DNA from: Cytophagales bacterium
GTDB lineage: Bacteria > Bacteroidota > Bacteroidia > Cytophagales > Cyclobacteriaceae
Reading direction: 5' to 3'
Length of the DNA: 17,093 nt
Assembly: GCA_024643485.1 (NCBI GenBank)
Contig: JAHEMU010000002.1
Location: 7,194 to 24,286 of the forward strand
Shown: positions 1 through 5,928 of the stretch, in pieces
Layout of the letters: every line of letters starts with the position of its first letter
How positions within the stretch are numbered: position 1 is the stretch's first letter
Notes under the pieces: model-generated
Seen by the model: only the letters and a program-made list of their open reading frames with translations
What the model was told of the DNA's origin: nothing
Databases searched by the model: none
Position numbers and translations under genes: made by a program

Positions 1-2534
1 TTAATTCCATCAATAACCTTCATTTTCCATTGAGCACCTTCTTTTTCCATAGAAACAGTGTTTACGGCCCATCGGTTTCCTTCGGCATCTTGTGGTCTTC
101 TCCACCTTCCAATGTGGTGAGAACAAGCGACTACCCCAGGTTTCATACTTTCTGTTAACCATACTTTATCAATAAAGTATCCGATTTCTGTATTTACCCT
201 TATTAAGTCACCATTTTTGAAACCCATCCGCACGCCATCGCTTACATGCATCCACATCGGATTTCTATTCGCGATTTCCGTTAGCCATTTGGCATTACCT
301 GATCTTGAGTGTATCAATACAGGTAATCGGAAGGTAGGTACGAGAGGAAAATCCCCTTTATCACGATCCATATTGTCTTCGTGAACATGGCTTTTAATGT
401 ATTTTGGTATGGCGTATTCCGGCCATTTCCAATCAATCATAGTTTGTGAATAAAATTCTTGTTTTCGGGATGGTGTGGGAAAGCCAACCACCGGTTTTCC
501 TCCTACCATACGACCAATGTTACTTCCGCCTTTTGATATGGCACCTGTCTTTTCGTCAATTTGCGCTTCAGCAAGTACTTTATCTTCAATTGGAAGAAGG
601 TGTTTGTTGTATGAGCCATTTTCGATTTCATAGGCTCCGTATTTTCGCATGTAATTTAACGGATCCAAGCCTTCTTTCTCTGCAGTTTCGGGTAAACCTT
701 TGATACGCTCAAATATAAATTGATAATACTCGTCGATAGTGATTTTTTCACCGGGACGATATGGCGATATAAAATGTTCTTTTATTCCTAAACTTCCATC
801 AGGGTCAATTCTCCAACTCAGTTCAATCCAGAATTCATCTTCTTCCCAAACTTCACCAGGATTCACTTCATAGGTAAACTGAAACTCTTTCCCAGCTTTT
901 CGCGCAGCTTCCCTGAGTACCGGTTGACGGAAAGCGACCCATACACCTCCATGCGTTTCATAACTGTTGATGTCGTGCCGTTCCGCAGAATGCCCCATAG
1001 GTAGCACGTAGTCTGCATAGTAAGCCGTTTCATTCCACGTTGGAGTAAGCGCAATGTGCATTCCTACTTTTTCTGGATCTGCCAATGCTTCAATCCAGGT
1101 GAATCCATCAGGATAGGTCCATACTGGGTTAAACACCCGTGTGAAATAGGTGTCTAATTTACCACGGCCTTCTTTAAGGAAATGTGGTAATAACATACTC
1201 ATTTCGAAGAAAGCTAATGGGTATTCATTAGGAAAATGAAGTTCGTTCCAGAATTTTTGTGCTGGAGGATTGTCAAAGAACGTTGGTTTGAATTTATTCC
1301 ATGCATTAGGTGATGTACCACCTTCTGTTCCTACACTACCTGTTAGTACATTCAAGAAATGCAAGCAACGAGCAACTGCCCATCCGCCGAGATTTCCTGA
1401 TCCAGCACTTCGCCAGTTATGGGTGGCGAATCGGCTACCTGCTTTACCTATCTGGTGCGCTACTTCAACAATCATTTCGGCTTTAACACCGCTTTCTTTT
1501 GCAGCAAACTCAGGAGTATATTCAGCATATTCTTCCAATAATTTTGCTATAAATTGCTCGAATTCAATAGGAGTTCCTGGGTGTGCTTTTTCTAGATATT
1601 CTTCCCAATTCACCCAATTTTCAACATATTCTCGATTATACAGATTTTCTTTCAGCAAGATTACGGCCATCGCCAATAAAATAGCGGCTTCGGTTCCGGG
1701 ATAAGACGGCATCCAATGATGGGCCATGCTTGCCGTATTCGATAAGCGAGGATCCATTACGGCTAATTGTGCTCCCGCCATCATCCCCTCAATAATACGT
1801 TGAGCGTGAGGATTAAAATAATGTCCTGATTCTAAGTGAGCGCTAATCAATAGGATAAACTTTGCTTTGGCGTGATCAGGGGAGGGCCTGTCGTATCCGT
1901 GCCATAAATTATAACCAAAACGTGCGCCAGATGAACACACATTGGTATGACTATTATGCCCGTCTACCCCCCAAGCTTTTAAAATTCGGTCCATATAGCC
2001 CTCATGACCGGGACGACCTACGTGATAAGCAATTTCATTATGTCTTTTTTCCTGAAGCGCTTTGCGGATTCTCGCCGCTATATCGTCCAGTGCTTCATCC
2101 CAGCTTACTCGCTCCCATTCGCCATCACCACGAGCGCCTTTTCGTTTCATTGGATAAAGGATACGATCGGGATCTTTTATTTGATTAATGGTAGCAGGGC
2201 CCTTGGCGCAGTTTCGACCTCTACTTCCAGGGTGATATGGGTTTCCTTCAAATTTCCTGATATTTCCATTGTCCTTGTCGATATACGCGAGTAAACCACA
2301 AGCGCTTTCGCAGTTAAAACAAGTCGTAGGAATAATTTGATAGTTCTTTTTTACCTTCTTCGACCAGCCTTTTGCTTCGTACTCCGTCCAATCATCCCAT
2401 TTTTCAGGTGGGGGAAATTTTGAGAGCTCTGCATGTCGCATATCCTGAGGTTCGTCAGAAGGATGCAGGTTGGGAATAATCCCTACCTTTTCTGCAATTT
2501 TTTCAATTAATGTCGGTTTATGATTATGTGCCAT
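1..2534 (-). CDS. Molybdopterin oxidoreductase catalytic subunit (DMSO reductase superfamily), 3' end cut by window
   Basis: The reading frame is open from the ATG at 2534 to base 1: 844 codons are visible and the C-terminus lies outside. Visible near the N-terminus is an Fe4S4 motif, Cys72-x2-Cys75-x3-Cys79-x29-Cys109 (ending NCAKGPA), followed by the typical 'DPDRILYPMKR...WERVSWDEAL' segment that leads into bis-MGD-binding domains. Cys200 (TNVCSSGAR) sits about where the molybdenum ligand is expected; a Cys ligand would fit the Psr/Phs/Ttr/Arr/Soe group rather than NarG (Asp) or DMSO reductase (Ser), but this alignment is by eye. There is a 70-residue hydrophilic N-terminal extension with no twin-arginine motif and no hydrophobic signal, so the protein is inferred to stay in the cytoplasm. 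It starts 12 bases after the FeS/NrfD fusion gene and must be its catalytic partner. The substrate is not determinable; sulfite, polysulfide, thiosulfate and tetrathionate are candidates. Family assignment is certain, substrate is not. Confidence 0.93.
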   Translation of the reverse strand, partial: MAHNHKPTLIEKIAEKVGIIPNLHPSDEPQDMRHAELSKFPPPEKWDDWTEYEAKGWSKKVKKNYQIIPTTCFNCESACGLLAYIDKDNGNIRKFEGNPYHPGSRGRNCAKGPATINQIKDPDRILYPMKRKGARGDGEWERVSWDEALDDIAARIRKALQEKRHNEIAYHVGRPGHEGYMDRILKAWGVDGHNSHTNVCSSGARFGYNLWHGYDRPSPDHAKAKFILLISAHLESGHYFNPHAQRIIEGMMAGAQLAVMDPRLSNTASMAHHWMPSYPGTEAAILLAMAVILLKENLYNREYVENWVNWEEYLEKAHPGTPIEFEQFIAKLLEEYAEYTPEFAAKESGVKAEMIVEVAHQIGKAGSRFATHNWRSAGSGNLGGWAVARCLHFLNVLTGSVGTEGGTSPNAWNKFKPTFFDNPPAQKFWNELHFPNEYPLAFFEMSMLLPHFLKEGRGKLDTYFTRVFNPVWTYPDGFTWIEALADPEKVGMHIALTPTWNETAYYADYVLPMGHSAERHDINSYETHGGVWVAFRQPVLREAARKAGKEFQFTYEVNPGEVWEEDEFWIELSWRIDPDGSLGIKEHFISPYRPGEKITIDEYYQFIFERIKGLPETAEKEGLDPLNYMRKYGAYEIENGSYNKHLLPIEDKVLAEAQIDEKTGAISKGGSNIGRMVGGKPVVGFPTPSRKQEFYSQTMIDWKWPEYAIPKYIKSHVHEDNMDRDKGDFPLVPTFRLPVLIHSRSGNAKWLTEIANRNPMWMHVSDGVRMGFKNGDLIRVNTEIGYFIDKVWLTESMKPGVVACSHHIGRWRRPQDAEGNRWAVNTVSMEKEGAQWKMKVIDGI

Positions 2535-2546
2535 GATGGTAATTTC

Positions 2547-4139
2547 TTAAGTAAGAGGAATACGTTGAGGAGCTTCAACCCAAATTTTATTGTTAACATA
2601 CACGCCAACCATCGCTAAGACAGCACCCGCCACATTAAAAAGAGGCGAGGCGTTATATGATATCAACAAGGCTGGTAGAGCAATTCCAACAAACACTACT
2701 AATAGCCAGAAAGATGATGCGTATCTCCCTTTCAGAATCATATGCGCTACTCTTCTACTGTCTTCGGTCGGATGTGGTGTATTTAACTCAATCATTAATG
2801 TCAGTAAATTGACTGATAATGAGATTAACATGATAGTTTCAGTTAATGCTGAAGAAGTATTAGTGAAATACTGAATTAACATCCATCCACCGGCTCCAAT
2901 AACTAAACTGTGTAAAACCATGTGTATAGGAAGAATTGGGCTTTGCCAAAAATCTCTTCCTCTTGCTTGTGCAAATAAGAATGCTGTATAAACGGCTACT
3001 CCAATTGCCATGATGACAGTAGGGATTGAAGTGATAGATTCAACAGTATTCCATTCAAAGAAAGTAGCAGCTAACCAAAGAGTTGCTAGTCCGCCAAAAA
3101 TGGTAATGAAATAACCACCTTTTACTAACCAAGAAGACCAATGAGGGCGAAGTAAAACGTATAAAAATCGTTTAGGCTGATCTAGGTCCATCACCAACAA
3201 TATACCGGTGGCCGCTAAGAAAACGAGAGACCCTATACCAGCTCCTAATTTGATATTAGTGCTAATATTTTCACCAAACCAAGTGAGCAACATCATAAGG
3301 ATAAATAGGCCGGCTGCCATTGCTTTAGTAAATACATAAGCGGTGACTTCCCATCCCCATAAAATTCCTTTATCTGGGGTGTCGTACACTCTTCTAGTTT
3401 TTGTGTTGCCTAAAACCGCTTCAATGGGTTTCATGTTTACTTGGTCGTTACTGCCACCTAGTTGCTCGATCATTTTCTCATAGCTTTTACCCTTGGTCGC
3501 GTCTTGAGCATATCGAGCGTAATGTCCCACTCCACCTGATTGACTACTCCATATATATTGGTCAGATCGATCAGTAACTGACGGGTTTAACGACGCTTCG
3601 TCACCATCTATATAGAAAAGATTCGGCTTCGTAGACTTTTCGGGTTTTCTTACCTTTACTTGCTGAAGAGCGATGAGCTGTGATATCTTAGAATGAGGAT
3701 CGTCCATATCGCCTGAGATGATGGCTTCTTCCGGACAGATGATCACACAAGCAGGCTCAAGTCCAACATCAATACGATGGGCGCAATAATTACATTTCGC
3801 TGCGGTTTTTGTTTCGGGATCAATATATAATGAATCATATGGACAAGCTTGCATGCATGATTTGCAACCTATGCATCGATCGTTATTAAAGTCGACGATG
3901 CCATCTTCACGAATGAACAGTGCTTGTGTGGGGCAAATTTCAACACAAGGAGCATCGGTGCAGTGATTACATCGGGTAACAGAAAAAACGCGGCGAGTAT
4001 CAGGGAATGTTCCCTTCTCTGTCTGCTTTACCCACGTTCGATTTACCCCAATTGGCACATCATGTTCAGATTTACACGCCACCGTGCAAGCATGACAACC
4101 AATGCATTTACGATTATCTATAACAAATCCGTATTTCAT
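2547..4139 (-). CDS. Fused 4x[4Fe-4S] ferredoxin subunit and NrfD/PsrC membrane quinone-reactive subunit
   Basis: This 530-residue protein combines two subunits that are usually separate. Residues 1-140 are a PsrB/DmsB/TtrB-type ferredoxin with 16 cysteines: 12-15-18-22, 57-60-65-69, 89-92-95-99 and 116-119-131-135, enough for four [4Fe-4S] clusters. Residues about 140-260 form a hydrophilic linker of unknown role. From about 262 to 520 there are eight hydrophobic segments (roughly 262-288, 298-319, 340-361, 371-392, 402-425, 431-452, 476-495, 499-520), the number expected for an NrfD/PsrC quinone-binding anchor. The inferred role is to pass electrons between the molybdenum subunit encoded just downstream and the menaquinone pool. 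No signal peptide or Tat motif is present. The ATG at 4139 is chosen because the ferredoxin motif begins at residue 12 in the normal position. The gene follows the ArsR gene after a 95-base gap holding a palindrome. Confidence 0.93.
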   Translation of the reverse strand: MKYGFVIDNRKCIGCHACTVACKSEHDVPIGVNRTWVKQTEKGTFPDTRRVFSVTRCNHCTDAPCVEICPTQALFIREDGIVDFNNDRCIGCKSCMQACPYDSLYIDPETKTAAKCNYCAHRIDVGLEPACVIICPEEAIISGDMDDPHSKISQLIALQQVKVRKPEKSTKPNLFYIDGDEASLNPSVTDRSDQYIWSSQSGGVGHYARYAQDATKGKSYEKMIEQLGGSNDQVNMKPIEAVLGNTKTRRVYDTPDKGILWGWEVTAYVFTKAMAAGLFILMMLLTWFGENISTNIKLGAGIGSLVFLAATGILLVMDLDQPKRFLYVLLRPHWSSWLVKGGYFITIFGGLATLWLAATFFEWNTVESITSIPTVIMAIGVAVYTAFLFAQARGRDFWQSPILPIHMVLHSLVIGAGGWMLIQYFTNTSSALTETIMLISLSVNLLTLMIELNTPHPTEDSRRVAHMILKGRYASSFWLLVVFVGIALPALLISYNASPLFNVAGAVLAMVGVYVNNKIWVEAPQRIPLT

Positions 4140-4173
4140 ATAATTATAGGTTTCAGGTTAGTCCTATTAAAAA

Positions 4174-4191
4174 TATGAACAAATCTTCATA
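4174..4191 (-). promoter_or_regulatory. 18-base palindrome over a -7-like box, candidate operator of the molybdoenzyme operon
   Basis: A perfect inverted repeat TATGAA-N6-TTCATA lies between the ArsR gene and the FeS/NrfD gene, about 35 bases before the latter's start. Read on the minus strand its centre contains AAGATTTG (4187-4180), one base away from the Bacteroidota -7 consensus TAnnTTTG. No convincing -33 TTG was found at the right distance. Winged-helix ArsR dimers bind palindromes overlapping promoters, so this is a reasonable operator for the neighbouring regulator, but this is an inference. Confidence 0.35.
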
Positions 4192-4234
4192 AATCCATCT
4201 GTTGAGATAAATTTAGAATCAGTATAAATAGGGG

Positions 4235-4549
4235 TTAAATGTCGGATAAATCGCACTCATGCATACAATCAATAATCTTTTGGATATTGTTTAATTTCAA
4301 TGAGTAATAAATATTTTGACCTTTTCTCTCTGATTTCAGCACGCCTGAATCTTTCATTGATTTTAGGTGATGGCTAGTCAAAGATTGTTCACTTTCAAGA
4401 TTTTTGCAAAGATCATTTACAGATAATTCCTCCTGTTCAATTAACAATTCAACGATGGAAAGCCTTAACGGGTGTGCTATTGCCTTTAGGATATTGGCAA
4501 CCTTTTCCAGTTGAGCTGGAGAGAATACATGAATCAATTCGGTATGCAT
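4235..4549 (-). CDS. ArsR-family winged-helix transcriptional regulator
   Basis: This 104-residue protein has the ArsR fold throughout: 'LKAIAHPLRLSIVELL' (21-36), the helix-turn-helix 'LSVNDLCKNLESEQSLTSHHLKSMKDSGVL' region (42-71) and the beta-wing 'SERKGQNIYYSL' (73-84). The classical metal box ELCVCDL of arsenic/cadmium sensors is replaced by ELSVNDL, so both ligand cysteines of that site are absent. Three other cysteines exist, Cys48 just after the box and Cys95/Cys99 in the last helix (CMHEC). These could form a thiol switch or a helix-5 metal site; their spacing does not match the roughly 66-residue spacing of the SqrR/BigR persulfide sensors. The gene lies directly upstream of the molybdoenzyme genes on the same strand, so it is probably their local, autoregulated repressor. 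The inducer is unknown. Confidence 0.9.
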   Translation of the reverse strand: MHTELIHVFSPAQLEKVANILKAIAHPLRLSIVELLIEQEELSVNDLCKNLESEQSLTSHHLKSMKDSGVLKSERKGQNIYYSLKLNNIQKIIDCMHECDLSDI

Positions 4550-4557
4550 GATACTAT

Positions 4558-4586
4558 CAAAAATAATTAATTTCTATTAAAATCAA
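4558..4586 (-). promoter_or_regulatory. Candidate Bacteroidota promoter for the ArsR gene
   Basis: On the minus strand TATTTTTG (4565-4558) matches the -7 consensus TAnnTTTG exactly, and a TTG (4586-4584) lies 18 bases upstream as a possible -33 element. The -7 box ends only eight bases before the ATG at 4549, so the transcript would start with almost no leader. The region is AT-rich, so a chance match is possible. Confidence 0.4.
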
Positions 4587-4618
4587 CAGAAGATTGAAAA
4601 AAAATCGATTGGTTGAAA

Positions 4619-5044
4619 TTATAGGGCAGCTTGTGGCTCATCCACCGGATACAATGAAATAAGCGCGCTGATAATTACCAGATTTTTAATAATATATTGG
4701 CCAATTAGCGATAACCCGAGCGGGGCATAGGTTATTGATTGACCTGGGAAAAATAAGAATGGAGTGAAAGTACACACCATATGAATTAGGGTCAGGGAGA
4801 ATAACCATTTTTTCCTATAATTGATGAGGAATAAAATACCTACAGCTGTTTCCCAAATAGCAAGTAAAATTAGGGAGATTTGGTGATTGATTAAGCCGAA
4901 GGTTAATTCTGAAATGGTATCAGTGGCTAATTGTTCAGCAGGGCTGAGGCCAGAGAAAAACTTTAAGCCACCAAACCAAAGATACACAATACCGATACTA
5001 CCAGACAATAGTATGGTCCTTTTCGAGTGTAAAAATTTAATCAT
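4619..5044 (-). CDS. Small DoxX-like integral membrane protein
   Basis: The 141-residue protein is almost entirely hydrophobic, with about four membrane segments (near 11-30, 52-75, 80-100 and 108-133). Its 'YLWFGGLKFFSGLSPAEQL' start and the 'IWETAVGILFLINY' second helix are typical of the broad DoxX/YkgB-like group, most members of which have no assigned function. The ATG at 5044 is chosen; an in-frame GTG at 5065 would add seven residues and cannot be excluded. It sits between sdhB and the ArsR gene on the same strand, 69 bases before the latter. DoxX-like proteins often appear beside sulfur or redox-stress genes, which would suit a sulfur-type molybdoenzyme nearby, but there is no sequence evidence for thiosulfate:quinone oxidoreductase activity. 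Confidence 0.75.
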   Translation of the reverse strand: MIKFLHSKRTILLSGSIGIVYLWFGGLKFFSGLSPAEQLATDTISELTFGLINHQISLILLAIWETAVGILFLINYRKKWLFSLTLIHMVCTFTPFLFFPGQSITYAPLGLSLIGQYIIKNLVIISALISLYPVDEPQAAL

Positions 5045-5088
5045 GAAAATAGGTTTTAAATCCACTTATATTTAAGTCGATTTACTGG

Positions 5089-5154
5089 CTTGATAATGAC
5101 ATCAAGTTTGAAAGATAGTACTTTCAAACTCAATGTCAAACTAAAAAGTTAGTT
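5089..5154 (-). repeat. Cluster of three adjacent inverted repeats between sdhB and the DoxX-like gene
   Basis: Besides the central 10-bp hairpin at 5105-5130, there is AACTAA-N4-TTAGTT at 5139-5154, right at the sdhB stop, and CTTGAT-N6-ATCAAG at 5089-5106, which shares two bases with the central hairpin. Together they occupy most of the 114-base gap. Their function is unknown; separating sdh transcription from the downstream genes is the simplest reading. Confidence 0.5.
5105..5130 (-). terminator. Strong hairpin downstream of sdhB, possible terminator or operator
   Basis: A perfect 10-base-pair inverted repeat (AGTTTGAAAG / CTTTCAAACT, loop of 6) begins 28 bases after the sdhB stop. No T-run follows on the minus strand, so it may act as an mRNA 3'-end stabiliser or a protein-binding site ahead of the DoxX-like gene rather than as a classical terminator. 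Confidence 0.45.
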
Positions 5155-5158
5155 TTGA

Positions 5159-5911
5159 TTAAATATTATCAGAAGTAAGCTTGGCGCTAAAGAATTCTCG
5201 GTTTAGTCGAGCGATATTTGTCAGGCTAATACCCTTCGGACATTCTGCTTCGCACGCACCAGTATTGGTACAAGCACCGAAACCTTCTTTATCCATTTGG
5301 GCGACCATTTTTTCAACTCTTGTTTGGCGTTCCACTTGACCTTGAGGCAATAAAGCCAATTGGGATACTTTCGCACTCACGAACAACATGGCAGAGGCAT
5401 TTTTACAAGCAGCAACACATGCACCGCAACCAATACACGCTGCAGCATCCATCGCTTCATCCGCGATTTTTTTAGCAATTGGTATCGCATTTGCGTCGGG
5501 AATACCACCGGTGTTTACATTAACATATCCACCTGCCTGAATAATGCGATCGAATGAGGTACGATCCACTACCAAGTCTTTAATAACAGGGAATGCCCCC
5601 GCTCTCCAAGGCTCGATGGATATCACATCCCCCTCCTTAAATGATCGCATGTGCAATTGACAAGTAGTGATTAAGTCTTTAGGTCCATGAGGGCGCCCGT
5701 TAATTACCATACTGCACATACCGCAGATACCTTCACGACAATCGTGATCAAAGTGGATAGGATCTATTCCTTTTCTGGTTAGTTGTTCGTTTAATACGTC
5801 CAGCATTTCAAGAAAGGACATATCAGGTGAAACGTCAGAAACATTGAAAGATTCCATTTTGCCCTTATCTTGGGCATTTTTTTGTCTCCAGATCTTAAGT
5901 GTTAGATTCAT
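5159..5911 (-). CDS. sdhB: Succinate dehydrogenase / fumarate reductase iron-sulfur subunit
   Basis: This 250-residue subunit carries electrons from the flavin of SdhA to the quinone site at the membrane. All three cluster motifs are visible: the [2Fe-2S] ligands Cys58, Cys63, Cys66 and Cys84; the CIGCGACVAAC motif (Cys159-162-165-169); and CTNTGACEAECP (Cys214-220-224). The last two motifs supply the [4Fe-4S] and [3Fe-4S] clusters. The usual Pro after Cys169 is Lys. Length is normal for the B subunit of the diheme C-A-B type. The start at 5911 gives the expected N-terminal beta-strand 'MNLTLKIWRQK'. It lies 17 bases after sdhA and is the last gene of the sdhCAB operon, being followed by a hairpin cluster. 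Confidence 0.97.
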   Translation of the reverse strand: MNLTLKIWRQKNAQDKGKMESFNVSDVSPDMSFLEMLDVLNEQLTRKGIDPIHFDHDCREGICGMCSMVINGRPHGPKDLITTCQLHMRSFKEGDVISIEPWRAGAFPVIKDLVVDRTSFDRIIQAGGYVNVNTGGIPDANAIPIAKKIADEAMDAAACIGCGACVAACKNASAMLFVSAKVSQLALLPQGQVERQTRVEKMVAQMDKEGFGACTNTGACEAECPKGISLTNIARLNREFFSAKLTSDNI

Positions 5912-5928
5912 AATTACCGATCTTTAGA

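Noticed and set aside
1270..1704. 144-codon plus-strand frame
   Set aside because: It lies antisense inside the molybdoenzyme catalytic gene, whose protein sequence is clearly conserved; the plus-strand translation has no recognisable domain.
1862..2294. Two overlapping plus-strand frames of 96-108 codons
   Set aside because: Both are antisense to the conserved N-terminal FeS and MGD-binding part of the molybdoenzyme gene.
1..2534. Respiratory or periplasmic nitrate reductase (NarG/NapA), or the ActB subunit of alternative complex III
   Set aside because: The partner is an FeS-NrfD fusion rather than NarH/NarI or NapB, there is no Asp-ligand context or Tat signal, and in ActB the FeS part is fused to the molybdenum-like domain, not to NrfD.
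4235..4549. Arsenic or cadmium sensor of the classical ArsR/SmtB type
   Set aside because: Both cysteines of the helix-3 metal box are missing and no ars or cad genes are nearby.
4619..5044. DoxX-like protein as the DoxD subunit of thiosulfate:quinone oxidoreductase
   Set aside because: The DoxX-like group is very broad, no DoxA partner is present, and nothing in the sequence shows that activity.
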